Assembly (NCBI RefSeq): GCF_024790395.1
Contig: NZ_JAJISC010000008.1
Span: forward strand, 62,001 to 126,000
DNA: 64,000 bases
Direction of reading: 5' to 3'
DNA from: Halomonas dongshanensis
Lineage (GTDB): Bacteria; Pseudomonadota; Gammaproteobacteria; Pseudomonadales; Halomonadaceae
The notes beneath the pieces are model-generated. The model worked only from the letters and a program-made list of their open reading frames with translations. It ran no database searches and was not told the origin of the DNA. Shown piece after piece: positions 1-8,652 of the stretch. The translations under genes and the position numbers were made by a program. Numbering within the stretch: position 1 is the first letter of the stretch; the number at the start of each line of letters is the position of its first letter.

Positions 1-1220
1 AAGAGGCGTTCCCCGTCGCCGTCACCATCATGGCGCAGCTGCCCAAGCTCGAATTGCTGTGGATCGCCGGGCTTTTTCACGACATCGGCAAGGGCCGCGG
101 CGGCGACCACTCGCTGATCGGCGCCGAAGACGTGCGCCAGTTCTGCGCTCGCCACGCGCTCTCGGCCCACGACACCAACTTGGTCAGCTGGCTCGTCGAG
201 CAGCACCTGTTGATGTCGATGACCGCCCAGAAGCGCGACATCAGCGACCCTGACGTCATCGCCGATTTCGCCCTCAGCGTGCGCGATGAAACGCGGCTGG
301 ATTATCTCTACGTGCTTACCGTCGCCGACATCAACGCCACCAACCCAACGCTATGGAACGGCTGGCGCGCCTCGCTCTTGCGCCAGCTACACGCCGAGAC
401 CAAGCGCGCCCTGCGCCGGGGGCTAAACAACCCGCCGGATCGCGACGACTGGGTGCAGGAGACACGCACCGAAGCGCGCTCGCTGCTACAGGTGATCGGC
501 GTCGATAGCCATCAGATCGATACGCTGTGGGAGTCGCTGGGCGAAGACTACTTCCTCCAGTACGCGCCCAGCGAAATCGTCTGGCAGACGCAAGGCATTC
601 TTGCCCACCGGGGCTCGGATCTGCCGCTGGTGTTGATCAGCGCCCCCACCGCCGACATGGCCGAGGGCGGCACCAAAGTCTTTATCCACACCCGCTCGGT
701 CGATGATCTCTTCGCCGCCACGGCGGCGGCCATGGAGCAGTTGGGCCTCTCGATCCATGACGCCCGCATCGCGACCTCGCGCAACGACTGGACGCTCAAC
801 ACCTTCATCGTGCTCGATAGCCACGGTCTGCCGATTCGCGACGCCGAACGCATCGAGGAGATGCGCCGCCATCTGGTCGAAGAGCTCGACGACCCCGACG
901 ACTATCCCGAGATCGTCACTCGCCACACGCCGCGCCAGTTGAAGCACTTCAAGGTGCCCACCGAAGTTGCCATCGAACAGGACCCGGCCAACGAGCGCAC
1001 ACTGCTGGAATTGACCGCCCCCGACCGCCCAGGCCTGCTGGCACGGGTGGGGCGGATCTTCATGGAGCAGGACATCGCCCTCTCGGCGGCCAAGATCGCA
1101 ACGCTTGGCGAGCGGGTAGAGGACGTTTTCTTCATCACCACCAAGGCGGGCGAGCCGCTCACCGACCCCGAACGCCAGCAGCGCCTGCGCGAACGGCTGG
1201 TCGATGTGCTGAGCGTTTAG
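1..1220 (+). CDS. glnD: Bifunctional uridylyltransferase/uridylyl-removing enzyme GlnD, C-terminal part
   Basis: GlnD senses glutamine and adds or removes UMP on the PII proteins, so it sets nitrogen assimilation. Only the last ~405 residues are present: the reading frame is open to base 3, so the nucleotidyltransferase half lies outside the window. The visible part starts in the HD domain, with the metal-binding HDIGKG motif and the following GGDHS near base 80. Two ACT domains follow, at roughly bases 680-840 and 1000-1170, the second with the LTAPDRPGLLARVG signature; they are the glutamine-sensing end in this family. Truncation is only the window edge. A prepilin peptidase starts 3 bp downstream, so the two may be co-transcribed. 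Confidence 0.95.
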   Translation, partial: EAFPVAVTIMAQLPKLELLWIAGLFHDIGKGRGGDHSLIGAEDVRQFCARHALSAHDTNLVSWLVEQHLLMSMTAQKRDISDPDVIADFALSVRDETRLDYLYVLTVADINATNPTLWNGWRASLLRQLHAETKRALRRGLNNPPDRDDWVQETRTEARSLLQVIGVDSHQIDTLWESLGEDYFLQYAPSEIVWQTQGILAHRGSDLPLVLISAPTADMAEGGTKVFIHTRSVDDLFAATAAAMEQLGLSIHDARIATSRNDWTLNTFIVLDSHGLPIRDAERIEEMRRHLVEELDDPDDYPEIVTRHTPRQLKHFKVPTEVAIEQDPANERTLLELTAPDRPGLLARVGRIFMEQDIALSAAKIATLGERVEDVFFITTKAGEPLTDPERQQRLRERLVDVLSV

Positions 1221-1223
1221 CGC

Positions 1224-1691
1224 GTGCTGATCCTGCTGCTGTGGACCGCCCTCTGCGCGCTGCAGGATCTACGCGCTAGGCATATCGGCAACGGCCTCGC
1301 CTACGCGTTTCTTGCCTTTGCGCTGGGCTGGCTGGTGCTCAATGGCGAAAGCCTGAGCGGCGCCCGTCCTCTGGACGCCTTGGTGGCGCTGGTATTGGCG
1401 CTGGCATTGACCATTCCTGGGCACATCAAAGGCGTGCTGGGCGGCGGCGACGTCAAGCTCCTCGCCGCCATCGGCCTTGGCGCGGGCACGCTGGTGATGC
1501 TTTTGGTGGTCGTCGGCGCTGCGCTTCTGCTCGCGCTCTGGGCGCTCATCGCCCGCGCCCTGCCCGCCTCGCTAAACCGCGCCATCGCCACCCACACCCC
1601 CGGCCTCTCCCACCTCGAAGGCCGGTTAGCGTACGGCCCTTTCGTATTCCTCGCCCTAAGCGCCCTCTACGCCTTCGCCCGGCTCTCCTGA
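1224..1691 (+). CDS. cpaA: Tad-type prepilin peptidase (A24 family)
   Basis: A small inner-membrane aspartic protease of 155 residues that would cut the leader from Flp prepilin and TadE-like pseudopilins. It is almost entirely hydrophobic, with about five membrane spans, and lacks the long N-terminal methylase domain of PilD, as usual for TadV/CpaA. The two expected catalytic aspartates are visible: one in ALQDLRAR near residue 15 and one in the GGGDVKLL motif near residue 78. The start is GTG, 3 bp after the glnD stop. Transcription runs toward the Tad cluster, which is convergent, so this is the processing enzyme of that cluster on its own transcript. CpaA and TadV are equivalent names; the choice is by similarity only. 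Confidence 0.88.
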   Translation: MLILLLWTALCALQDLRARHIGNGLAYAFLAFALGWLVLNGESLSGARPLDALVALVLALALTIPGHIKGVLGGGDVKLLAAIGLGAGTLVMLLVVVGAALLLALWALIARALPASLNRAIATHTPGLSHLEGRLAYGPFVFLALSALYAFARLS

Positions 1692-1723
1692 CGCCTCCAA
1701 CAAACAAGCAGCGCTACGCACTG

Positions 1724-2015
1724 CATTCGCGGGTGCGCTACCGCTTACCCACGCTACATCCCCCATACCCAAAGCCCAAGCACGCCCAAAGCCCAGTAGC
1801 GTGGGTAACGAGCACAGCGAGGCACCCGCGAAGCGGCCAAAGGCCGCCCAGACCACACCACAAAACCCGCAGCGTGGGTAACGAGCACAGCGCTCCACCC
1901 GCGAAAGCGACCATAGGCCGCCCAGCCCACATCAAAACCTTGTAGCGTGGGTAACGAGCGCCAGCGAGGCACCCGTAGCGACGGCCCGGCGCGAAGGCGG
2001 CCAAAAGCCGCCCAG
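1724..2015. repeat. 73-bp tandem repeat, three copies, plus one inverted partial copy
   Basis: Three direct copies begin at 1796, 1869 and 1942, exactly 73 bp apart. Each opens with G(T/C)AGCGTGGGTAACGAGC, continues into a cACCCG box and ends with a short hairpin of the form GCGGCC-AAA-GGCCGC before CCCAG. The middle copy has a degenerate hairpin. An inverted partial copy occupies 1724-1757. The array fills the gap between convergent genes (prepilin peptidase and the DUF3613-like gene), the usual place for REP-like palindromic elements, and might also stop transcription from both sides. No gene is evident between 1692 and 2030. Confidence 0.85.
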
Positions 2016-2030
2016 CCAGCGCCACAAAGA

Positions 2031-2378
2031 TCAATCGGTGGTAAAACCGCCGCCTGCTTCTCGGTCGAAGAATTCAGGGATGGGGTAGGTGAAGCTGTCG
2101 AGCCAGCGTTGGTGGGCGCGTTCGTGTTCGGCGACCGAGAGGCGTTGGGGCGTGCTGGAGGCTTGGCTGCCTTCGCGCTGCACTTGCAGCCACTCGTCGG
2201 CTTGGGTGTCGCCTTTGGTCAGCATGCGCCGCTCGGTGTCGTCGGCGCTGCTGGCCGTTTGCATGGCGGGCTGGGCGCAGCCAGATAGGATGAGGAGCAT
2301 GGCCGCTCCTGCCAGCGGCCTTAACGCCCAGTGCGCGTTGGCTGACGACGAATCATTGATTCCCCTGCCTGCGTTCAT
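2031..2378 (-). CDS. Small DUF3613-like lipoprotein of the Tad cluster
   Basis: A 115-residue protein, last gene of the minus-strand Tad operon. The N-terminus has a hydrophobic stretch ending in the lipobox LSGC near residue 34, so it should be a lipoprotein. The C-terminal half has a GDTQADEWLQVQREG segment and ends in a WLDSFTYPIPEFF motif, which I recognise as the pattern of DUF3613 proteins that accompany Tad loci. The function is unknown. It follows tadD by about 30 bp. The first Met gives an unusually long leader before the hydrophobic core; the internal Met near residue 27 would be too short for a good signal peptide, so the longer start is kept with some doubt. Confidence 0.7.
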   Translation of the reverse strand: MNAGRGINDSSSANAHWALRPLAGAAMLLILSGCAQPAMQTASSADDTERRMLTKGDTQADEWLQVQREGSQASSTPQRLSVAEHERAHQRWLDSFTYPIPEFFDREAGGGFTTD

Positions 2379-2410
2379 ACCGCCCCCTTTCGTTATATGC
2401 GACAGCGCCG

Positions 2411-3079
2411 TTATTGGCGCTGCTGGTCTTCCTGCTGTAGCTGGCGCGCGCGCTCTTCACCGCGCTGGTAGAGCGCGGGCGTGGCCCGGCCTTCGCGCAG
2501 TAGCGCGCTGGCCTCTTGCCACTGGCCTTGGTAGATCAGCAGCGTAATCATGTTTTCGAGCGGCAGCGGATCGTCCTGACTGAGCTCAAGCGCGGTGAGA
2601 AACTCGAAGCGCGCCTTGTCGAGCTCGCGGCGCTGCAGGTGAACGAAGCCCAGGTCATTGCGAATGGTATAGCTCGACGGATAGAGCGACGCAGCGGTTT
2701 GCATCTGGTTCAGCGCCTCATCGAGGTTGCCCTGCATGGCGGCGATCTGTCCCAGGCCATGGTGCGCTTCGGCGGCCACGCAGCTCTTGAGCAGCGAACG
2801 GTAGAGCTCCACGGCAGCGGGGTCGCCCAGTTGGCGCATGATCATCGCCTTTTGCAGGCGCACCTCGGGCAGCGTCTCGGGCAAGCGCTCTAAGTGCGCC
2901 AGTGCGGCATGCATACGGCCTTGGTCTGCCATGTCGCTTGCCAGCTGCACGGCGAGCTGCTGCTCGGGCTCCAGCGGCCGGCACTCATTGTTGGAACCAA
3001 GCGACGAGCCGCCGCTAGTGGCACAGCCGGAGAGCAATAAGGTAGCGCCTAACAGCGCAAAGGTGACGGTGTACTTCAT
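2411..3079 (-). CDS. tadD: TadD-like tetratricopeptide-repeat lipoprotein
   Basis: A 222-residue lipoprotein: signal peptide, lipobox LSGC at about residue 19, then tandem TPR helices from roughly residue 40 to 210, with recognisable TPR spacing in the GLGQIAAMQGNLDEALNQM and LGFVHLQRRELDKARFEF segments. TadD proteins help assemble the outer-membrane part of the Tad pilus, as pilotins or scaffolds for the secretin. The start codon touches the end of tadC (shared base 3079), as expected for translational coupling, and a DUF3613-like lipoprotein follows. Assignment rests on the TPR lipoprotein layout and its place directly after tadC. Confidence 0.85.
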   Translation of the reverse strand: MKYTVTFALLGATLLLSGCATSGGSSLGSNNECRPLEPEQQLAVQLASDMADQGRMHAALAHLERLPETLPEVRLQKAMIMRQLGDPAAVELYRSLLKSCVAAEAHHGLGQIAAMQGNLDEALNQMQTAASLYPSSYTIRNDLGFVHLQRRELDKARFEFLTALELSQDDPLPLENMITLLIYQGQWQEASALLREGRATPALYQRGEERARQLQQEDQQRQ

Positions 3080-3963
3080 TATTGGTTCATTCCTGACAAC
3101 GCCCGAAAAATGGCTATAAAGCCCGGTCCTGCCAAGATAATCAACAGCGCCGGGAAAAGGAAGGCCACCATGGTGCCGGACATTTTCGCCGACAATTTCG
3201 AGACTTTTTCCTGCAAACCGGTGACGCGCCGGTCGTCGAACAGCTCCTTGAGTGAGATTAGCGAGGCCACCGCTCCGCCCCCCTGACGAATCAACTGCTC
3301 GAGAATCACTACGCAGTCGGTCAGGGTATCGATATCCAGCCGCTCGGCCATGCTGGTAAGCTCGGTGGCCAAATCCAGGCCCACGTCGACCCGCCCTAGC
3401 ACGCGGCGAAACTCGATGGAGAGCTCGGGCAGAATGTCTTGGCCCTCTAGCGCCAACGCGCGCAGCGACTGCTCCACGGTCATCCCCACCTCGAAGAGCA
3501 TGCGCATCAAGGGCAGCATCGACGAGACCTCATCGGCAATTCGCGCCTGGCGTTTTTTTACCGCCCCGCGCAGCCAGCGCTTGGGCAACAGGAAGCCGAT
3601 GCCCCCCGCTACCAGCATCATTAACGGCGAAGGCGAACCCGAGAGCGCCATGCCCACTAGCGCCGCCGCCCCCAAGGCCAGCAGCGGCACGCCAATTTGC
3701 AGGGCGTAGAAACGCGCCCGCTGCTCGGTAGAGCGCCAGCCGAGCTGATCGAGCAGGCGCGGCACCTCGGCGTCTAACTTGCCATCCAGGCGGCCAAGGC
3801 CAAGCCATACGCCTTTGCGTCGTTCCTGGGCCAGGGTACTCGGCGCCTCCAGCGTGATGCGCTGGGCCACTAAGAGCGAATCACGCTGGCGCTTGAGCAC
3901 GGCCCAAAACAGCAGCCCGCCAGCGGCTAGCAGAAGCAGTGCACTCAATCCCAGCAGCGTCAT
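3079..3963 (-). CDS. tadC: Tad inner-membrane platform protein TadC (T2SS F family)
   Basis: A 294-residue polytopic protein of the GspF/T2SSF superfamily. It has an N-terminal membrane span (residues 3-22), a central pair near 95-130 and C-terminal spans near 255-290, with the cytoplasmic T2SSF domain between (around 150-260). With TadB it forms the inner-membrane platform on which the TadA ATPase drives Flp assembly. It lies between tadB (33 bp gap) and tadD (1-base overlap) in the usual order. Length and topology match TadC. Confidence 0.9.
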   Translation of the reverse strand: MTLLGLSALLLLAAGGLLFWAVLKRQRDSLLVAQRITLEAPSTLAQERRKGVWLGLGRLDGKLDAEVPRLLDQLGWRSTEQRARFYALQIGVPLLALGAAALVGMALSGSPSPLMMLVAGGIGFLLPKRWLRGAVKKRQARIADEVSSMLPLMRMLFEVGMTVEQSLRALALEGQDILPELSIEFRRVLGRVDVGLDLATELTSMAERLDIDTLTDCVVILEQLIRQGGGAVASLISLKELFDDRRVTGLQEKVSKLSAKMSGTMVAFLFPALLIILAGPGFIAIFRALSGMNQ

Positions 3964-3996
3964 GATCGCCTCTCTCTAAGTTTTTAAACCTGGTGT

Positions 3997-4881
3997 TTAA
4001 ATGCTCTTGAGCATGCGCCAAAGGATGAAACAGCCCGTTAGCTGGAGCGCCAGGGCCACCAGCAGCAGTATCCGCCCGGTGCCCGACTCCCACATGCCCA
4101 TGAGGAAGTCCGGGTTGCTAATCAGAATGTAGGCTCCCAGCGCCAGCGGCAGCCCCGCCAGCACGAAGGCGCTGATGCGTGTTTCGCCGGTCATGGCGCT
4201 AAGCTGTCGGCTGGCGCGTTCGCGGTCGCGAATCATCCCAATCAGGCTCTTGAGCATGTCCGAGGAGTTGCCGCCGTAGCGCTGGTTGATGCGCACGCCC
4301 AGCGCCAGCACATGAAATTCCTCGCGCTCATAGAGCGTGGCGAATTCGCTCACCGCCTCGGCCATGGGCACGCCGAGCTCGATATCGCGGCGCACCGGCA
4401 CCATCGCCGTTTGCAGCGGGTCGGCAGCGCGGCGCATCGCCAGCAGCATGGCATCGCCCATGGTGCGCCCGGACTTGATACTACGCACCATGTGATCGAG
4501 AAAGCCCGGCATCTGGGCGATCATCCGGTCGACGCGTTTTTGCGCCCGCCACTGGCCAATGAGATAGACCACCAGCGCCATCGCCCCCAGCGCGATCAAC
4601 GGCATGAACCACCCAAGCGGCAGCAGCAAGAGCGCGATGAGCAGCGCAGCGCCCACGAGAAGCAACAGCAGCCAAGTCGGCAGGGTGATGCCCGCCTGCT
4701 GCAGCCAGCGCGTAAGCCCGGCGTTGCGCCGCCTGCGTTTATCCAGAAACTCACCGTCCTGGTTCAGCCGTGCGCGGACGCGCTCGTCTACGCGCTTGCG
4801 GCGGCTTGCCAGCATCATCATCCCGGCGGCGAGCCACAAAAGCACACTAGCGCTTAGCCACCCCCACGCGCCCGCGCTCAT
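3997..4881 (-). CDS. tadB: Tad inner-membrane platform protein TadB (T2SS F family)
   Basis: A 294-residue protein and paralogue of TadC. It has an N-terminal span at about residues 7-25, two spans near 70-110, a cytoplasmic T2SSF domain around 130-250 containing the conserved FLDHMVRSIKSGRT region, and two C-terminal spans. It should pair with TadC as the inner-membrane platform of the Tad/Flp pilus machine. Its start overlaps the tadA stop by 4 bp, indicating coupled translation with the ATPase. Confidence 0.9.
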   Translation of the reverse strand: MSAGAWGWLSASVLLWLAAGMMMLASRRKRVDERVRARLNQDGEFLDKRRRRNAGLTRWLQQAGITLPTWLLLLLVGAALLIALLLLPLGWFMPLIALGAMALVVYLIGQWRAQKRVDRMIAQMPGFLDHMVRSIKSGRTMGDAMLLAMRRAADPLQTAMVPVRRDIELGVPMAEAVSEFATLYEREEFHVLALGVRINQRYGGNSSDMLKSLIGMIRDRERASRQLSAMTGETRISAFVLAGLPLALGAYILISNPDFLMGMWESGTGRILLLVALALQLTGCFILWRMLKSI

Positions 4882-6140
4882 GGCGTCTCTCCTTGGGCGG
4901 CGTCGAGCGCGCCCCTAAGCTTGGCGTTGAGCGCTTTATCGCTCTGACGCACGAAAACGTTGTTCAAGCGGTCGTAATGAAACAGCACGTTGGTGCGGTA
5001 TTCGCCCTGCTGGGTGCCGCTCAGTTCGATGATCTCGCTGATGCAGCGCAGTCCGCTGGGCAGGCGCACCAGCTGAATGATCACCTCCAGCGCCGAGGCA
5101 ATCGACTGGCGCATAGTCTTCTCCGGCACCTGAACGCCCGAAAGCCCCACCAGCGTCTCCATGCGCAGCAGCGAATCGGTGGCGCTGTTGGCGTGAATCG
5201 AGGTCATCGAGCCTTCGTGGCCGGTGTTCATCGCCGCCAATACGTCGAGTACTTCGGCGCCGCGCGTCTCGCCCAGCAGGATGCGGTCAGGGCGCATACG
5301 CAGGGCGTTACGCACCAGGCTGCGCGCGGTCACTTCGCCGTGGCCATCGGCGTTGGGTGGGCGCGTTTCAAGCCGCACCACGTGGCCATGCTTGAGCTGT
5401 AGCTCGGCGGTGTCCTCGATGGTCACCAGGCGTTCGCGGTAGTCGATCATGCTGCTCAGAAGGTTCAGCATGGTGGTCTTACCGGTGCCGGTGCCGCCGC
5501 TGATGATGATGTTGCAGCGCTCACTCACGGCGTGCTGGAGAAAGCGCAGCATCTCCTCGCTAAGCGCGCCTGAGGCCAAAAGCTCCTGGCTTTGCAGCAT
5601 GTCCTGGCGAAATTTACGCACCGAGAGGCAAGCGCCATCCAGCGCGATGGGCGGAATCACCGCGTTGATGCGGCTGCCATCGGGCAGGCGCGCATCGACC
5701 ATCGGCGAAGACTCGTCCAAGCGCCGCCCAATCGGCGCGATGATGCGCTGAATCACCCGCTGCAGATGCTGATCATCGACGAACTGCAGATCGCTCAGCG
5801 ACAGCACCCCGCGCCGCTCGACGAAGATACGCGCGCTGCCGTTGACCAGAATCTCGGTGACCGAGGGATCGTGCAGCAGCGTCTCCAGCGGGCCAAAGCC
5901 GACCAGCTCGTCGACCATCTCCTCGGTCAGCCGATCGGTCTCGTAGCCCGAGAGCGCGAGCTGATGAAGCCGGGTGAAGGTTTGCACGTGGGCAGCGATA
6001 AAGCGCTTGAGCTCGGGGCGGCTACCCTCCAAGAGGTTGGTGCTTTCATCGCCCAACTGGTCGATGAGGTAGCGGTGCAGGCGCTCCTTCTGAATACCCA
6101 CCTGATGGCCGAAGGGCGCGGCTTGGTTGCGCTCCATCAC
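4878..6140 (-). CDS. tadA: Tad pilus assembly ATPase TadA/CpaF
   Basis: A 420-residue hexameric secretion ATPase of the GspE/VirB11 superfamily that powers Flp pilus assembly at the inner membrane. The N-terminal half holds the CpaF-type region with [15 protein letters not shown]. The nucleotide-binding core shows the Walker A motif GGTGTGKTT near residue 215, the Asp-box region around [11 protein letters not shown], and the Walker B/His-box stretch with LLGETRGAE and [15 protein letters not shown]. All catalytic motifs are intact. It overlaps tadB by 4 bp and follows tadZ by 12 bp, the usual Tad order. Confidence 0.95.
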   Translation of the reverse strand: MMERNQAAPFGHQVGIQKERLHRYLIDQLGDESTNLLEGSRPELKRFIAAHVQTFTRLHQLALSGYETDRLTEEMVDELVGFGPLETLLHDPSVTEILVNGSARIFVERRGVLSLSDLQFVDDQHLQRVIQRIIAPIGRRLDESSPMVDARLPDGSRINAVIPPIALDGACLSVRKFRQDMLQSQELLASGALSEEMLRFLQHAVSERCNIIISGGTGTGKTTMLNLLSSMIDYRERLVTIEDTAELQLKHGHVVRLETRPPNADGHGEVTARSLVRNALRMRPDRILLGETRGAEVLDVLAAMNTGHEGSMTSIHANSATDSLLRMETLVGLSGVQVPEKTMRQSIASALEVIIQLVRLPSGLRCISEIIELSGTQQGEYRTNVLFHYDRLNNVFVRQSDKALNAKLRGALDAAQGETP

Positions 6141-6152
6141 GTTAGCCGCCCC

Positions 6153-7328
6153 TTAGCGCCGCCAGCGCGCGAAGAGCCCACGCGAGCGCTTGGCGGCGCG
6201 CGCCTCGGGGGTGAGTGCCTTGGCGAGCGCTTTAAGCGCACGCCCCAGCTCGTCCTTGGGTGCCAGCTCATACAGCGGTATGCCCTGGTTGAGCGCGTTC
6301 AGGCGCTGCTCCTGGTGCCCCGGCAGCGTTGCGACCACCGGCAGGCCGAAGAGGTTGGCGATTACCGAGGGTTCCGGCGCTAAGCGCTTGCGGTAGTCGT
6401 CCACCAGCAGGCCAACGTCGTTCAGCGTCACCGCATCGGCGCGCCAGCGCTGTAGCCGCAAAAGGCTACGGCGGCTGCCGGGTACGCTCTGGGTCAGGTA
6501 CCACAGCAGCTGGTCCGACGCGCTCACCAGCGCCCGCAAGCAGCCGCTATCGGCTTGGCCGCAGGCGTTGATCAGAATGGTCGAGAAGTGCGGGCGCAGC
6601 ACGCCCAGCAGCAAGATCGCCTCGGCGTAGCTATAGGCCTCAGGGTAGCGCTCATCCTGCACCAACGGCAGCACGTAGAGCCCACTTGAGTGTTTGGTGA
6701 AGGCGCTGGAGATCACCGCGCTATCCAAGCGCTGCGCGGCGCGCATGGCGTCTTCCACGCCGAAGGTGCACTTGATGTTCAAAAGTGCTTCCACTTCCCC
6801 AAGCTTGGGCGCCACATCGAGCAGCAGCACCGGCTCGGCCTTGGAGGCCAATGCCAACCCCAAGTGGCAGGCCGCGAAGGTCGCGCCCTCGGCGCCGTCC
6901 ACGCCGTAGAGCGTAACAACACGCGCGCGCTGGCCCTGGGGCGCCTCGCCGGGCGTGGGCTGGCGGCGGCCCAAGCGGCGCACCAGGCTTTGTACGTCGC
7001 TGCCGCGCTGGCCGATGGTGAGAAAATCCTTGGCCCCGGCGCGCATGGCGCCCAGCACCAGTTCGCTATCGTCGCTTTCGCTCAAGGCCACCACCGCCAC
7101 CAGCGGGCGCGATTCGCTAAGCCCCTCGATCACCGAGAGCGTCTCGTTGAACGTCTGGCGGCTAATGCCGACGAAGACGATGCTCACGCCCATCTGATCG
7201 ACCAGCCCCAAAATGGCTTCGAGCTGGCTTGCCACCGTGACCAGCCGCGCCTGATCGCCCAGGGTCGACTCCAGCCAGCCGATGGCTTTGTCGGAGCAGT
7301 CACTCACCAAGAACGTTTGTATCGGCAT
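6153..7328 (-). CDS. tadZ: Pilus localisation protein TadZ/CpaE
   Basis: A 391-residue protein with an N-terminal receiver-like domain (about 1-125) and a C-terminal MinD/ParA-like domain (about 135-365). TadZ localises the Tad machine to its site on the cell. The expected deviant Walker A motif is degraded: the loop reads YGVDGAEGATFAA near residue 144, without the lysines of the ParA KGGxGKT/S motif. The receiver-like domain also lacks an obvious phosphoacceptor pattern. Loss of classic ATPase residues is seen in several TadZ proteins, so this fits the family. It lies between the secretin gene and tadA, as expected. Confidence 0.88.
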   Translation of the reverse strand: MPIQTFLVSDCSDKAIGWLESTLGDQARLVTVASQLEAILGLVDQMGVSIVFVGISRQTFNETLSVIEGLSESRPLVAVVALSESDDSELVLGAMRAGAKDFLTIGQRGSDVQSLVRRLGRRQPTPGEAPQGQRARVVTLYGVDGAEGATFAACHLGLALASKAEPVLLLDVAPKLGEVEALLNIKCTFGVEDAMRAAQRLDSAVISSAFTKHSSGLYVLPLVQDERYPEAYSYAEAILLLGVLRPHFSTILINACGQADSGCLRALVSASDQLLWYLTQSVPGSRRSLLRLQRWRADAVTLNDVGLLVDDYRKRLAPEPSVIANLFGLPVVATLPGHQEQRLNALNQGIPLYELAPKDELGRALKALAKALTPEARAAKRSRGLFARWRR

Positions 7329-7339
7329 GTCGATCCTCG

Positions 7340-8596
7340 TTAGCGCGAAAGCCCAGAGGTGCGATTGAACGAGCCATCTTCGAACAATAGCAGCTCGTGC
7401 ACGCTGGGGTCATAGGTGCGCAGGGATTCGCCCGGCATGGTCGGCAGCACCGCATCGGCGGCAATGGGCTGCACCAGGTGCGGGGTGACGATCATCAACA
7501 GTTCGCGCTCCTCTGAGCGGGTTTGGCTATTGCGGAAGAAAGCGCCGATGATCGGCAGGCTTCCAAGCCCCGGCAGCTGGTTGACCTGGGCACTGCGGTT
7601 GGTGCTGATCAAACCGCTGATGATGAAGCTCTCGCCGCTGGCGAGCGACACGCTGGTATCCGAACGGCGCACCGAAAGCGCGGGCACGGTAGTGCCTTCG
7701 ATGGTGATGCCGTTGACGAAATCGAGCTCGCTCACCTCGGGGGCCACGCGCAGGGTAATGCGCCGCTCGTCGATCACCGTGGGTGTCAGCGTCAGGCGCA
7801 CGCCGAACTCCTTGTACTCGATGGAGACGCTATCGCTGCCCGAGCTCGGCACCGGAATGGGGAACTCGCCCCCGGCAAGAAAGCTCGCGCTCTGGCCGCT
7901 CAGCGCCACCAGACTCGGGCGCGCTAGCGTATAGGCGAAGCCGCTGGTTTCCAGCGCGCTCAAGGCCGCCATGACCCGGCTACTGCCGCCGCCTACCACG
8001 AGGTTGAATCCGCTGCTGGAGAGCGGCACGTTAGCCCCCGGCGTCAGGCTACCAATGTTACCCACGCCTACTGAGCCCGGCCCCACGCCTGGAGAGGCAA
8101 AGAGGTTGTTGTTGGAGCTGCCGAACAGAGAAACCCCCACATCGCGCAGGCGCGTACGGTTGACCTCGATAAAGCGAATATCGGTTTGCACCTGAGGGAC
8201 GATATCCGGCGCGCGCTGGGCGTAGCCGCTCAACGCCTGGCTCGCCTGTCCCATCACCATCAGGGTGATCTCGGCGGGGTCGGCGGCGCAGGCCGTCCAG
8301 AAGGTGATGTTGGTGGCGCCCTGATCGGCCGTGGAGATCAAAAAGGCGCGGTCAGAGGTGAGCTGCACGTTGGCAACACCGGGATTACCCACCGCCAGGC
8401 GCTCGATATCTACCGGCAGGCGTATCTCGCGGTGAATGCCCGGCGCTAGTTCGAGCGCCTGTGGCAGCCGCGCAAGCTCGGCGCACGCCTGCTGGGCCTG
8501 CGCCTGGGGCAGCCACAAAAGCCCCGCCAACAGCAGCGCGCTGCCCTGAAGCGCCCCCGTCCAACGTGTTGGCCACCGCTTACTCACTCGCTTCAT
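7340..8596 (-). CDS. cpaC: Tad outer-membrane secretin RcpA/CpaC
   Basis: A 418-residue secretin forming the outer-membrane pore for the Flp pilus. A clear Sec signal peptide (MKRVSKRW to about AQAQQ) is followed by a pilus-formation N-terminal domain (approximately 35-130) and the secretin core (approximately 180-400), with VxxxPxLVALSGQSASFLAGG and LPGLGSLPIIGAFFR, both typical of secretins. I chose the ATG at 8596 over the longer frame (8656) because it has an AGGGGG ribosome site and begins directly with the signal peptide; the longer start would overlap cpaB. It lies 56 bp after the cpaB stop. Confidence 0.92.
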   Translation of the reverse strand: MKRVSKRWPTRWTGALQGSALLLAGLLWLPQAQAQQACAELARLPQALELAPGIHREIRLPVDIERLAVGNPGVANVQLTSDRAFLISTADQGATNITFWTACAADPAEITLMVMGQASQALSGYAQRAPDIVPQVQTDIRFIEVNRTRLRDVGVSLFGSSNNNLFASPGVGPGSVGVGNIGSLTPGANVPLSSSGFNLVVGGGSSRVMAALSALETSGFAYTLARPSLVALSGQSASFLAGGEFPIPVPSSGSDSVSIEYKEFGVRLTLTPTVIDERRITLRVAPEVSELDFVNGITIEGTTVPALSVRRSDTSVSLASGESFIISGLISTNRSAQVNQLPGLGSLPIIGAFFRNSQTRSEERELLMIVTPHLVQPIAADAVLPTMPGESLRTYDPSVHELLLFEDGSFNRTSGLSR

Positions 8597-8652
8597 GCCC
8601 GTTGCCCCCTGTTGAATCTCGTCGTTGCGCGTTGTTGTCTTCTGCGGCCCCA

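Noticed and set aside
1724-2015. CRISPR array
   Set aside because: Repeated units are adjacent and similar through their full 73 bp, without unique spacers of constant length, and no cas genes are near.
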